DNA of 64,000 nucleotides, from NCBI RefSeq assembly GCF_014645235.1, contig NZ_BMLM01000002.1, positions 1 through 64,000 of the forward strand, in the 5' to 3' direction. The position numbers were made by a program, and so were the translations under genes. The stretch is from Agrococcus terreus. Its GTDB lineage: Bacteria; Actinomycetota; Actinomycetes; Actinomycetales; Microbacteriaceae. Below are positions 49,991-58,805 of this stretch, piece after piece; positions within the stretch are counted from its first letter, which is position 1; each line of letters opens with the position of its first letter. The notes beneath the pieces were generated by a model. The model was not told the DNA's origin. It saw only the letters and a list, made by a program, of their open reading frames with translations, and did no database searches.

Positions 49991-50011
49991 GCTCCTGCCC
50001 GATGCAGGAGC
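49991..50011 (-). promoter_or_regulatory. Hairpin in the rpsO leader
   Basis: GCTCCTGC (49991-49998) pairs with GCAGGAGC (50004-50011) around a 5-base loop, 29 bp before the rpsO start. A candidate S15 autoregulatory element by analogy with other bacteria, in which S15 binds diverse leader structures. Confidence 0.45.
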
Positions 50012-50047
50012 GCTCTCTCTCCGCGGCCGATGGACGGCAACCTGATG

Positions 50048-50053
50048 ACTCTA
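50048..50053 (-). promoter_or_regulatory. -10 element of rpsO
   Basis: TAGAGT on the minus strand, with its TAG serving as the PrsW stop codon. Confidence 0.45.
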
Positions 50054-51367
50054 CCAGGGAACGGGGCCCCGCGTCTCGCCGATCGGCGGCTGCTGCCGGC
50101 CGGTGAGGCGCGGGCCGTCGAGGTCACCGAAGCGCTGCACGCGCTGCGGGCCGTGCGCCGCGACCGGCGCGCCCTGCAGCACCGGCAGCGGCGGGCCGGC
50201 GCTCGAGGCGGCGAGCTCGCGGCGCTGCTGCAGCAGGAGCGAGAGGAGGCCCGCCTCGTCGGCGACGTCGCGCGCCGCGTGGCGGCCGATGAGCGCCCGC
50301 TGCCTGTGGTTCGCGAGCCGGGTGGCGGTGTGGATGTAGTCGCGCATCGTCGCGCCGAGGCGGCGTCGGCGCGCCCAGTCCATGAGCGCCGCGCGGCCGT
50401 CGCCGGACGAGAGGCGCTCGACCTCCTCGTGCGTGAACCAGCCGGCGCGGCCGTAGTCGTGGAGCCGGGCCCGGGTGATGCGCACCTCCTGCCGCAGCAG
50501 CAGCCAGACGAGCGCGGCCGCGAGCGCGCAGAGCGGCACCTGCACCACGAGGTAGTAGGTGAAGTAGCCGAACTCGCCGCCCGGCACCCAGAAGCCGGCC
50601 GAGTTCCAGAGCGCGTGCAGCAGCGCCGACACGAGCCAGCCGGCGGGGAACGCGACGAGCGCCCACGCCCGCGACCGCGCCCGCGCGGCGAGGCCCAGCG
50701 CGAGACCCACCCCCACCGCCGTGAACAGCGCATGCGTCAGGGGGCTCATGATGCCGCGCAGGAAGAAGATGAAGGCGCCGTCGCCGGTCTGCGCGAGCGA
50801 GCTGCCGAAGTAGAGGATGTTCTCGGTGAAGGCGAACCCGGCCGCCGAGAGCGCCGCGAACACGATGCCGTCGACCGGCCCGTCGAAGGTGCGCCGGAAC
50901 CAGAGGTACATGATGAGGACGGGCACGCCCTTCCACAGCTCCTCGACGACGGGCGCCTGCACGACCGTCGCGTAGAGCTCGTACGCCTCCTGCGACGGCA
51001 GGAACGGGACGACCAGCGGCTCGAGCACGAGTCCGTTCGTCCCGAGCGTCAGCAGCACCGCCGCGATGCCGCCCCACAGCGCCGAGAACCACATCGCCAC
51101 GCGCGGCTCCGGCTCCCAGCGGTCGATCGCGAGCACGGCCCAGATGACGAAGCCGAGCGGGACGAGCGCCATGACGCCCGAGACCGCGACGAGCAGCGGA
51201 CTGCCGATGGCGCCGCCGAGGAAGAGGATGACGAGGAACGACAGCAGCGCGAGCACCACGATGGCGACGACGCCGAGCACGAGGCCCGTGCTCGGGCCCG
51301 GGCGACGCGCCGGACGCCAGGTGCCGGGGCCGGGGGCTGGTGCGGGTGCGGGTGCTGCGGCGCTCAC
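50051..51367 (-). CDS. PrsW-family intramembrane metalloprotease
   Basis: 438 residues with about eight membrane helices. Family motifs: VVEELWKG (EExxxK type), [12 protein letters not shown] and [14 protein letters not shown], the putative metal-binding set. In Bacillus PrsW cleaves the anti-sigma factor RsiW; the target here is unknown. A Pro/Ala-rich N-terminus and a soluble C-terminal 140 residues (about 300-438) flank the membrane core. GTG start with TACGCT six bases upstream. Confidence 0.88.
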   Translation of the reverse strand: MSAAAPAPAPAPGPGTWRPARRPGPSTGLVLGVVAIVVLALLSFLVILFLGGAIGSPLLVAVSGVMALVPLGFVIWAVLAIDRWEPEPRVAMWFSALWGGIAAVLLTLGTNGLVLEPLVVPFLPSQEAYELYATVVQAPVVEELWKGVPVLIMYLWFRRTFDGPVDGIVFAALSAAGFAFTENILYFGSSLAQTGDGAFIFFLRGIMSPLTHALFTAVGVGLALGLAARARSRAWALVAFPAGWLVSALLHALWNSAGFWVPGGEFGYFTYYLVVQVPLCALAAALVWLLLRQEVRITRARLHDYGRAGWFTHEEVERLSSGDGRAALMDWARRRRLGATMRDYIHTATRLANHRQRALIGRHAARDVADEAGLLSLLLQQRRELAASSAGPPLPVLQGAPVAAHGPQRVQRFGDLDGPRLTGRQQPPIGETRGPVPW

Positions 51368-51373
51368 GCCGGA

Positions 51374-51379
51374 AGCGTA
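51374..51379 (-). promoter_or_regulatory. Leaderless -10 element of the PrsW gene
   Basis: TACGCT on the minus strand, six bases before GTG. Confidence 0.5.
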
Positions 51380-51422
51380 TCCGGCGCGAGCCGCCGCAGC
51401 AGGCCTCCTGGCGAGGACTGCC

Positions 51423-52937
51423 TCAGCGGGCCTCGGGCGCGGGCGCCTCGTCGGGCAGCGGGATCACGGGGATCGCCTGCGTCACCGGCTGCAGGCCCGA
51501 CAGGCGCGCCGGCTGCAGCAGCTTCTCGACCCGTTCGCGGTCCATCAGGCCCGCCTCCACGACGAGGTCGGCGATCGACTTGTGGCTCGTGAGCGCCTCG
51601 TGCGCGAGCTGCGCGGATGCCGCGTAGCCGATGTACGGCGTGAGGGCCGTGACGACGCCGACCGAGGTGCCGACCATGTCGCCCAGCCGGTCGCGGTTCG
51701 CCTCGATCCCGTCGACGCAGTTGATGCGCAGCGTCAGGCAGGCCTGCGTCATCCAGTGGAGGCTCTGCAGGATCTGGTGGGCGATGACCGGCTCGAACGC
51801 GTTCAGCTGCAGCTGCCCCGCCTCGGCGGCGGCCGTGACGGTCGCATCGGAGCCGATGACGGCGAACGCCACCTGGTTCACGACCTCCGGGATCACCGGG
51901 TTGACCTTGCCGGGCATGATCGACGAGCCGGCCTGCTTGGGCGGCAGCGTGATCTCGCCCAGGCCCGCCTGCGGGCCGGACGAGAGCAGGCGCAGGTCGT
52001 TGCAGATCTTCGAGAGCTTCGCGGCGCAGCGCTTGAGCGTGCCCGAGAGCGTCATGAACACGCCCGTGTCGCTCGTGGCCTCGATGAGGTCGGCGGCCGC
52101 GACGATCGGGAGGCCCGTGAGGTCGGCGAGGTGGCGGCAGGCGGCCTCCGCGTAGCGCGGGTCGGCCGTGATGCCGGTGCCGATCGCCGTGGCGCCGAGG
52201 TTGACCTCCGACAGCCACGCGATGGTCTCCTCGAGCCGGTCGCGGTCCTCCCGCAGCGTCACGGCGAACCCGTGGAACTCCTGCCCGAGCGTCATCGGCA
52301 CGGCATCCTGCAGCTGCGTGCGGCCGACCTTGAGCACGTCGCGGAACTCCCCCGCCTTCGCGTCGAACGCGTCGGTGAGGCGCTGCAGCTCGTCGAGCAG
52401 CCGGCGGAGCGTGAACGCCATCGCGACCTTGATCGAGGTCGGGTAGGTGTCGTTCGTCGACTGCGAGCGGTTGACGTCGTCGATGGGGCTGAAGTGCTGG
52501 TAGTCGCCCTTCTGGTGGCCGAGCTCGACGAGGCACGCGTTCGCGATGACCTCGTTCGTGTTCATGTTCGTCGAGGTGCCCGCGCCGCCCTGGATGACGC
52601 CGACCTTGAACTGGTCGTGCAGCTCGCCGCCGCGGATGCGCCGGCAGACGCGGTCGATGAGGTCGGCCTTCTCGGGGTCGAGCACGCCGATCTCGCGGTT
52701 GGCGCGCGCGCACGCCTGCTTCACGACCGCGAGCGCGGTGACGAGGTCGGAGTAGACGGAGATGGAGCGGCCCGTGATGGGGAAGTTGATGAGGGCGCGC
52801 TCGGTGTGGATGCCCCAGTAGGCGTCGCGCGGCACCGGCAGCTCGCCCAGCGAGTCGCGCTCGAGGCGCGTCGGGCCCGAGGAGGTGTGCTCGCCCTGCG
52901 GCGCCGGGTCGAGCTTGTACGTGGGCGTGTCGGTCAT
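51423..52937 (-). CDS. aspA: Aspartate ammonia-lyase
   Basis: Converts aspartate to fumarate and ammonia. The protein is 504 residues. The aspartase/fumarase signature is GSSIMPGKVNP, with GGAGTSTNMNTNEVIAN and QSTNDTYPTS typical of AspA. An N-terminal extension of about 30 residues and a C-terminal extension of about 20 exceed the usual 470. Fumarase C cannot be excluded on motifs alone. A hairpin separates it from kynU, so it is probably not part of the kyn operon. Confidence 0.9.
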   Translation of the reverse strand: MTDTPTYKLDPAPQGEHTSSGPTRLERDSLGELPVPRDAYWGIHTERALINFPITGRSISVYSDLVTALAVVKQACARANREIGVLDPEKADLIDRVCRRIRGGELHDQFKVGVIQGGAGTSTNMNTNEVIANACLVELGHQKGDYQHFSPIDDVNRSQSTNDTYPTSIKVAMAFTLRRLLDELQRLTDAFDAKAGEFRDVLKVGRTQLQDAVPMTLGQEFHGFAVTLREDRDRLEETIAWLSEVNLGATAIGTGITADPRYAEAACRHLADLTGLPIVAAADLIEATSDTGVFMTLSGTLKRCAAKLSKICNDLRLLSSGPQAGLGEITLPPKQAGSSIMPGKVNPVIPEVVNQVAFAVIGSDATVTAAAEAGQLQLNAFEPVIAHQILQSLHWMTQACLTLRINCVDGIEANRDRLGDMVGTSVGVVTALTPYIGYAASAQLAHEALTSHKSIADLVVEAGLMDRERVEKLLQPARLSGLQPVTQAIPVIPLPDEAPAPEAR

Positions 52938-53032
52938 CTCGGCTCCATCGCCTCGTGCCTCGCGGTCGGGATCGTGCCCGCGGGACTGTCGGTGCATCGA
53001 ACGCGGGTGTCGCCCGCGCCCACGAGCCTAGT

Positions 53033-53054
53033 GCGGAGGCGCATCCGCCTCCGC
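53033..53054 (-). terminator. Terminator of the kyn operon
   Basis: 9 bp stem GCGGAGGCG with its complement and a 4-base loop, 15 bp after the kynU stop. Confidence 0.65.
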
Positions 53055-53068
53055 GACCGCGCCGCGCC

Positions 53069-54313
53069 TCATGCCGCGGACCTGCGGAGCTCCTCGCCGA
53101 TCGCCTCGACGCCCACGAGCACCTCGGCGAAGGTCGTCGAGAGCGGCGACAGGCCGATCCGGATGCCGTCGGGCGCGCGGAAGTCGGGGATGACGCCGCG
53201 CTCCCACAGCCGCGCCGTCACGTCGCGGAAGGCGGGGTGCGCGACCGTCAGGTGGCTGCCGCGGTGCGGGCCCGCCGGCGGGCTCACGAGCCTGGCGCCG
53301 AGCGGCAGCACGTGCTGGGCGAGCGCCGCCTCGGCGAAGCCCGTGAGGGCGACCGACTTCTCGTGCGCGGCGCTCACGCCGACCCGCTCGAGCAGCTCGA
53401 CCATGGCCTCGAGCGCCACGGTCGCGAGCACCGGCGGCGTGCCGGAGGCGAAGCGGCGGATGCCCGCCGCGGGCTCGTAGCGCGCCCCCATCGCGAAGAC
53501 GTCGGCGGCGCCCATCCAGCCCTGGATGGGCTGCGCGAGCGCGCCCTGGTGCTCGGCGCGCACGTAGGCGAACGCGGGGCTGCCGGGGCCGCCGTTGAGG
53601 TACTTGTAGGTGCAGCCGACCGCGAGGTCGACGCCCCAGGCGTCGAGCTCCGTGGGGATGACGCCCGCGGAGTGGCAGAGGTCCCACAGCACGAGCGCGC
53701 CCGCGGCGTGCGCGGCGCGGGTGATGCCCGGCACGTCGGCGACGAAGCCCGAGCGGTAGGCGACGTGGCACAGCAGCACGAGCGCCGTGCGCTCCGAGAG
53801 CGCCGCCCCGACCTGCTCGAGCGTCGCGCCCGCGGCGCGGTCGACCTCGAGCCACCGCACGGTGCAGCCGCGCTCGGCAGCGATGCCCTGCACGACGAAG
53901 CGGTCGGTGGGGAACGAGTCGTCCTCGATGACGATCTCGGTGCGGGCCGGGTCGGCGGCGATCGCCGCGTCGACGGCGGCGCGCACGAGCTTGTAGAGCA
54001 GCACGGTGGTCGAGTCGCCGACGAGCGCCTGGCCCGGTGCCGCGCCGACGAGCGCGCCGAGCCGATCGCCGAGCTCGAACGGCCGCGCCATCCACTGCTC
54101 GTCCCAGCCGCGGATGAGGCGGGTGCCCCAGTCGTGGCCGACGAAGCCGGCGAAGCGCTCCGGGAGGCTCGCGAGCGGCCGGCCGAGCGAGTTGCCGTCG
54201 AGGTACGAGACGACGTCGCCCTCGCGCACGAAGGCTGCCGCGTGCTCGGCGAGCGGGTCGGCGGCGTCGAGCGCGGCGGCGCGCGAGCGGAGGTCCTGCG
54301 CGGTGTCGGTCAT
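53069..54313 (-). CDS. kynU: Kynureninase
   Basis: PLP enzyme splitting kynurenine into anthranilate and alanine, 414 residues. The PLP lysine is K237 in GCTYKYLNGGPGS, a kynureninase-specific context; DLCHSAGVIP supplies the PLP-binding Asp and His. N-terminal YLDGNSLGRPL is also typical. ATG overlaps the amidohydrolase stop (ATGA). Third gene of kynA-amidohydrolase-kynU. Confidence 0.95.
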   Translation of the reverse strand: MTDTAQDLRSRAAALDAADPLAEHAAAFVREGDVVSYLDGNSLGRPLASLPERFAGFVGHDWGTRLIRGWDEQWMARPFELGDRLGALVGAAPGQALVGDSTTVLLYKLVRAAVDAAIAADPARTEIVIEDDSFPTDRFVVQGIAAERGCTVRWLEVDRAAGATLEQVGAALSERTALVLLCHVAYRSGFVADVPGITRAAHAAGALVLWDLCHSAGVIPTELDAWGVDLAVGCTYKYLNGGPGSPAFAYVRAEHQGALAQPIQGWMGAADVFAMGARYEPAAGIRRFASGTPPVLATVALEAMVELLERVGVSAAHEKSVALTGFAEAALAQHVLPLGARLVSPPAGPHRGSHLTVAHPAFRDVTARLWERGVIPDFRAPDGIRIGLSPLSTTFAEVLVGVEAIGEELRRSAA

Positions 54314-55392
54314 CGGGGCTCCTCGGTCGTGGCGGCGGCGGTGGCGTCGGTCGGGGCGAGGTCGTCGGCTCGGACGGCGCGGGCCTCGTGGAGGGCGGCG
54401 AGCACCGCCTCGTCGTCGGCGACGTCGGGCGGCAGCGCCGTGGCGGTGCGCGCGGGCCAGGGCAGCAGCAGCTCGAGGCCGGAGCCGGTGAGCGCGTCGA
54501 CGGTGCCGCTCGCACCGAGGCCGGCGGCGAGCAGCGCGGCGACCTCGTCGGCCTCCACGCCCAGCCGGCTCGTGCCGTTGCCGAGGTCGGTGCCGTGCAG
54601 CACGGCCCCGCCTGCGCGGGCGAAGCGCGCGACGTTGTCGACGGCGGTCGCGAGCGCCGCGTCGTCGCCGTCGCGGACGTGCATCGAGAGCGTCGTGACC
54701 CACGCGGTGCGCTCGGCGGCGCGGGTGACGAGCGCGTCGTCGAGCCGCTCCGTCCAGGGCGCGTGCGCGAGGATCCGGACCCCGTGGTCGATCGCCCGCT
54801 CGGCCTGCCCCTCCCCCTGCACGTGCGCGGCCACGGGGCGCCCCGCGACGCGCGCAGCGGCGACGATCGCGACGAGCGCGAGGTCGTCGAGCACGGGCCC
54901 GGCGTCGGCGTTGAGCGCGACCTTGATCGCCGAGGCGCCCGCGGCGACCTGGGCGGCGACGGCCGCGGCGGCCTCCTGCGCGCCGGCGACCTCGTGCACG
55001 GCCTCCGCCGGCGCCCAGCCGCTGCGGCTCGGGTAGCCGCCGGGGGCGGTGAGGAGCGCGCCTGCCCAGCGGACGTCGAGCGCCGGGGCCGCCGCGGCGT
55101 GCGCGGCCGCGATGCCGGGGAGCGCCGCGGGAACCCAGCCGAGGTCGAGCGCGCGCCCGATGGCGCCGGCAGCAGGCTCGGCGAGGCCGAGGTGCACGTG
55201 CGCGTCGGTGAGCGGCGGCAGGAGGGCGATCGGGAGGCGCTCGAGCGCGGCGCGGTCGGCCTCGGGCGCGAGCCGCAGGCCGGCATCCGAGCCGAGCCCC
55301 ACGACGACGTCCTCGTGCCACGCGCCGCCGATGCGGGCGCGCGCGACGCGGACGACGCGCTCCACGCCCTCCCGGTCCGTGGCCCCGCCCAT
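54310..55392 (-). CDS. Amidohydrolase-superfamily protein, candidate N-formylkynurenine formamidase
   Basis: 360-residue metal-dependent hydrolase. The binuclear ligand set looks complete: HxH at 65/67 (DAHVHLG), K157 (SAIKVAL) as possible carboxylated lysine, H190 (AAHVQGEG), H210 (ILAHAPW) and D269 (HGTDLG). It lies 5 bp after kynA and overlaps kynU by 4 bp. Converting N-formylkynurenine to kynurenine is the one step missing between its two neighbours, yet it resembles neither the KynB cyclase family nor the alpha/beta-hydrolase formamidases. The role is inferred from position; it could instead act on another amide. Confidence 0.7.
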   Translation of the reverse strand: MGGATDREGVERVVRVARARIGGAWHEDVVVGLGSDAGLRLAPEADRAALERLPIALLPPLTDAHVHLGLAEPAAGAIGRALDLGWVPAALPGIAAAHAAAAPALDVRWAGALLTAPGGYPSRSGWAPAEAVHEVAGAQEAAAAVAAQVAAGASAIKVALNADAGPVLDDLALVAIVAAARVAGRPVAAHVQGEGQAERAIDHGVRILAHAPWTERLDDALVTRAAERTAWVTTLSMHVRDGDDAALATAVDNVARFARAGGAVLHGTDLGNGTSRLGVEADEVAALLAAGLGASGTVDALTGSGLELLLPWPARTATALPPDVADDEAVLAALHEARAVRADDLAPTDATAAATTEEPR

Positions 55393-55397
55393 CCGGA

Positions 55398-56282
55398 TCA
55401 GGCGCCGATCCGGGTGCGGACGGCGTACAGCTCGGGGAAGAACGTGAGGTCGAGCGCGCGGCGCAGGAAGTCGGTGCCGCTCGAGCCGCCCGTGCCGGTC
55501 TTCATCCCGATCGTGCGGGTGACGGTGCGCAGGTGCCGGAAGCGCCACAGCTGGAAGTTGTCCTCGAGGTCGACGAGCTCCTCGCACGCCTCGTAGGCGC
55601 GCCAGTCCTCGTCGCCCTGCCGGGCCCCGGCACCGGGCTCGCCCGCGCGCTCGTAGATCGCCGTGAAGACCTCGACGAGCGGCTCGTGGAAGACGTGGGC
55701 CTTCCGCACGTCGCGCTCGAGGACCTCGGCGGGCACCGGGTGGCCGCGGCGCGCGAGGAGGCGCAGGAACTCGTCGTAGAGGCTGGGCCGCTCGAGCTCG
55801 GCCGCGAGCGCCGCGTGGTCGTCGGGGCTCGACTCGAAGACCTTCAGCATCCGCTCGTGCTTGTTGCCGAGCGCGAACTCCACCTGCCGGTACTGCGCCG
55901 ACTGGAATCCGGAGGCGTTCGCGAGCGCGCCGCGGAACTGCGCGTACTCGGTGGGCGTGAGGGTGGCGAGCACCGACCACTGCTGCGTCAGCACCTCCTG
56001 GATGTGCTTGACGCGGGCGATGCGCTTCAGCGCCGATCCGAGGTCGTCGGCGACCAGGAGGCGGCGGGCGTCGTCGAGCTCGTGGAGCACGAGCTTGAGC
56101 CAGAGCTCGGTGGTCTGGTGCTGGATGATGAACAGCAGCTCGTCGTGGTGCTCGGGGCTGCTGCGCGGGTGCTGCGACTGGAGCAGCGTCTCGAGCCCCA
56201 GGTACGAGCCGTACGTCATCCGCTCGCGCAGGTCGGTGACGATCGTCGCCTCGATCTCGCGCGTGTTGTCCTCGACCGCCAT
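55398..56282 (-). CDS. kynA: Tryptophan 2,3-dioxygenase
   Basis: Haem enzyme that opens the tryptophan ring to N-formylkynurenine, 294 residues. The haem ligand is H250 in WRFRHLRTVTRTIG, the substrate-carboxylate and amine loop TGTGGSSGT follows, and N-terminal TYGSYLGLETLL and IIQHQTTELWLKL are family blocks. A GGGGAG ribosome site lies six bases before ATG; TAGCGT (56311-56306) is a likely -10. First gene of the kyn operon. Confidence 0.96.
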   Translation of the reverse strand: MAVEDNTREIEATIVTDLRERMTYGSYLGLETLLQSQHPRSSPEHHDELLFIIQHQTTELWLKLVLHELDDARRLLVADDLGSALKRIARVKHIQEVLTQQWSVLATLTPTEYAQFRGALANASGFQSAQYRQVEFALGNKHERMLKVFESSPDDHAALAAELERPSLYDEFLRLLARRGHPVPAEVLERDVRKAHVFHEPLVEVFTAIYERAGEPGAGARQGDEDWRAYEACEELVDLEDNFQLWRFRHLRTVTRTIGMKTGTGGSSGTDFLRRALDLTFFPELYAVRTRIGA

Positions 56283-56305
56283 CGGCGTCTCCCCTCGGTC
56301 GCTCC

Positions 56306-56311
56306 ACGCTA
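56306..56311 (-). promoter_or_regulatory. -10 element of the kyn operon
   Basis: TAGCGT on the minus strand, 24 bp before the kynA start; the transcript would carry a short leader with a ribosome site. Confidence 0.4.
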
Positions 56312-56358
56312 GCGCCGGGCACGATGCCGCGCGGCGCTCGCGGCGCTGGCGCTCCAGC

Positions 56359-57204
56359 TCAGCCGCGCCGGGCGAGGAGGGCCGTCGCGCCGATCGCGTC
56401 GTCCTCGTGCACCGCGATGCCCTCCAGGCCCGCGGCGGCGAGGATGCGCGCGGCCTCCGCGAGCTGCGGCGGCGCGACCTCGGTGACGACGACGCCCCCG
56501 GGCGCGAGCCGCGCGGCGATCTGCGGGGCGAGGGCGCGCAGCGGCTCGAGGCCGTCGGCGCCGCCGTCGAGCGCGAGGGCCGGCTCGTGCTCGCGCGCGT
56601 CGCGCGGCAGGTGCGCGAGCTCGGCCGTCGGCACGTACGGGAGGTTCGCGGCGATCGCGTCGAAGCGGGCGTCGGCGGGCAGCGCCGACAGGTCGGCGGC
56701 CTCGAGCACGAGCACGCCCGGGAGGTTGGCGCGCGCGTTGGCGGCCGCGCGCGCATCCGCGTCGATCGCCGTCACGCGGGTGCCGGGTGCGCGGTGCGCC
56801 GCGAGCGCCGCGATCGCGCCCGTGCCGCAGCCGAGGTCGAGCAGCCGCGCACCCGCGCCGCGGGCCCGCAGCGCGTCGGCGACGAGGCCCGCGAGGAGCG
56901 TCGTGCGGCGGCGCGGCACGAAGACGCCCGGGTGGACGAGGATGCGCAGCTCGGCGAAAGCGGCACTGCCCACGATCGCTTCGATCGGCTCGCCCGCGAT
57001 CCGCCGCGCGACCATCGCGTCGAGCGCCGCTTCGTCGTCGGCCGCGTCATCGCCGGGCGCGTCGTGGTCGGCCGCGCGGCGCAGCTCGGCGAGCTCCTCC
57101 TCGGCGAAGGCGCTCCCGCCGCGGCGCAGGCGCTCGACGCGCGCGGCGTCGCGCGCATCCGGCCGCTCGTGCTCGCCGGTCGCGCCGCCCTCCACCACGA
57201 TCAT
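56359..57204 (-). CDS. PrmC/HemK-related methyltransferase
   Basis: 281-residue SAM methyltransferase related to the release-factor glutamine methyltransferase PrmC. Motif I LLDLGCGTGAIAALAA and the catalytic loop ANLPYVPT (NLPY where PrmC has NPPY) match the PrmC-related subfamily. The N-terminal helical domain is shorter and acidic. True PrmC is normally next to prfA; this one is not, so another protein substrate is possible. Confidence 0.82.
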   Translation of the reverse strand: MIVVEGGATGEHERPDARDAARVERLRRGGSAFAEEELAELRRAADHDAPGDDAADDEAALDAMVARRIAGEPIEAIVGSAAFAELRILVHPGVFVPRRRTTLLAGLVADALRARGAGARLLDLGCGTGAIAALAAHRAPGTRVTAIDADARAAANARANLPGVLVLEAADLSALPADARFDAIAANLPYVPTAELAHLPRDAREHEPALALDGGADGLEPLRALAPQIAARLAPGGVVVTEVAPPQLAEAARILAAAGLEGIAVHEDDAIGATALLARRG

Positions 57205-57291
57205 CGGCCTCCGTCCCCCGCTCCGCCGCCCGTGCCTGACGGCCTGGGCCTGCCGACTTGGGCCTCCCGGCGCGCGCGTCGACGCCGACGA

Positions 57292-57297
57292 TAGCCT
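57292..57297 (+). promoter_or_regulatory. Leaderless -10 element of the M20 gene
   Basis: TAGCCT, six bases before ATG at 57304. Confidence 0.55.
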
Positions 57298-57303
57298 GCG
57301 CGC

Positions 57304-58602
57304 ATGCCGCGCATCGACGCCTCCGCCCTCGACCACCTCGTGGCGCTCGTGCAGGTGCCGACCGAGGCGCCCGAGCAGCTGCCGGTGTTCCGCGCGGCGC
57401 TGCGCGAGCGCTTCCCGCGGCTGTTCGCGGCGCTCGAGGTCGAGGAGGTCGGCGGCACGATCCTCGCCCGCTGGGCCGGCCGCGGCGACGGCGCGCCGGC
57501 GCTGCTCATGGCGCACCAGGACGTCGTGCCGGCGCCCGCCGAGGGCTGGACGCACCCGCCCTACTCCGGGCACCGCGACGGCACGCACGTGTGGGGCCGC
57601 GGCACGCTCGACGACAAGGGCTCGCTCGTGGGCATCTGCGTCGCCGTCGAGGCGCTGCTCGCCGAGGGCTTCGCGCCCGAGCGCGACGTGTGGCTGCTGT
57701 TCGGGCACGACGAGGAGACGATGGGCTCGGGCGCGGCCGCCGCGATCGGCGTGCTCGCCGAGCGCGGCGTGCGGCCCGCGTGGGCGCTCGACGAGGGCGG
57801 CGCGATCATCGAGCCGCCCGTGGCCGGGGTCGCGCGCGACGTGGCGGTCGTGGGCGTCGCCGAGAAGGGCTTCGCGAACGTGCGGCTGCGGGTCGCGCAG
57901 GTGGGCGGCCATGCATCGACGCCGCCGCGGCTGCCGGCGACCTCGCGGCTCGCGCGCGCCGTCGGCCGGCTCGGCCGCGCGCGCTTCCCCCGCTCGCTGC
58001 CCGCCCCGACGATCCGGATGCTCGAGCTGCTCGGCGCCGAGGCGCGCGGTCCGCAGGGCGCGGTGCTGCGCCGCGTGCGCACCGCCAGACCGCTCGTCGA
58101 GCGGATCCTCGCCCGCGGCGACGAGACGCGCGCGATGCTCTCGACCACGGCGGTCGTGACGCAGCTGTCAGGCGCGGCCGCGCCGAACGCGCTCGCCGAG
58201 GAGGCCGTCGCAGTCGCGAACGTGCGGATCGCCGTGGGCGAGGACGTCCCCGCGACCCTCGCGCGCATCCGCCGCGCGATCGCCGACCCGGCCGTCGAGG
58301 TCTCGCTGCTGCACGGCCACGGGCCGAGCCCCGTCAGCCCGTCCGCGGGCGTCGGCTGGACCGACGTCGAGGCGGCGATCGGGCGCCTGCGGCCCGACGT
58401 GCTCACCGTGCCGTACGTGATGCTCGGCGGGAGCGACGGCCGGCACGCGCACCGCATCACCGACCGCGTCTACCGCTTCGCGCCGTTCGCGATGACGCGC
58501 GAGGAGCGGCTCGCGCTGCACGCGCGCGACGAGCGGATCCGCGAGGACACCTGGCTCGACGGCTGCCGCTGGTACGCCGACCTGCTCGAGCGGAGCTGCT
58601 GA
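57304..58602 (+). CDS. M20-family zinc peptidase (carboxypeptidase/deacylase type)
   Basis: 432 residues. Metal and catalytic residues fit M20: H71 (LLMAHQDVVP), D103 bridging (GRGTLDDKG), E137/E138 (FGHDEETMG), and a C-terminal His (SDGRHAHRITD). A lid domain lies between about 190 and 310. No signal peptide, so probably a cytoplasmic dipeptidase or N-acyl amino acid deacylase; substrate unknown. Confidence 0.9.
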   Translation: MPRIDASALDHLVALVQVPTEAPEQLPVFRAALRERFPRLFAALEVEEVGGTILARWAGRGDGAPALLMAHQDVVPAPAEGWTHPPYSGHRDGTHVWGRGTLDDKGSLVGICVAVEALLAEGFAPERDVWLLFGHDEETMGSGAAAAIGVLAERGVRPAWALDEGGAIIEPPVAGVARDVAVVGVAEKGFANVRLRVAQVGGHASTPPRLPATSRLARAVGRLGRARFPRSLPAPTIRMLELLGAEARGPQGAVLRRVRTARPLVERILARGDETRAMLSTTAVVTQLSGAAAPNALAEEAVAVANVRIAVGEDVPATLARIRRAIADPAVEVSLLHGHGPSPVSPSAGVGWTDVEAAIGRLRPDVLTVPYVMLGGSDGRHAHRITDRVYRFAPFAMTREERLALHARDERIREDTWLDGCRWYADLLERSC

Positions 58603-58613
58603 GCGGTCGGTCT

Positions 58614-58686
58614 CGCGATCCGGGACCCCGTCGCGCATCCGGGACCCGCTCGTGCGGGTCCCCGATCGCCGGAGGGGTCCCCGATC
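58614..58686. repeat. Nested inverted repeats between M20 and PIN genes
   Basis: Outer arms GATCCGGGACCCC (58617-58629) and GGGGTCCCCGATC (58674-58686), one mismatch. Inside is a perfect 9 bp hairpin GGGACCCGC (58641-58649) with GCGGGTCCC (58654-58662). The word ATCCGGGACCC occurs twice in direct orientation. Related words recur after the PIN gene. Confidence 0.6.
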
Positions 58687-58709
58687 TCGCGCGATCGTGG
58701 CCCCCTACG

Positions 58710-58745
58710 TGCGGCGTGGACCCTAAGGTTCGGGTCCACGCCGCA
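58710..58745 (+). terminator. 14 bp hairpin between M20 and PIN genes
   Basis: Perfect stem TGCGGCGTGGACCC (58710-58723) with its complement (58732-58745) and an 8-base loop. It could terminate the M20 transcript; it lies 60 bp before the PIN gene. Confidence 0.55.
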
Positions 58746-58805
58746 GGATCGGGTTTACGGCGACGTGGGGCGGGGGGCGTGGGCGGGGTGCGCGAGGATC
58801 GGCGC

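Noticed and set aside
58603-58805. Antitoxin gene upstream of the PIN-domain gene
   Set aside because: The spacer is filled with inverted repeats and has no open frame with a start, ribosome site and antitoxin-like composition.
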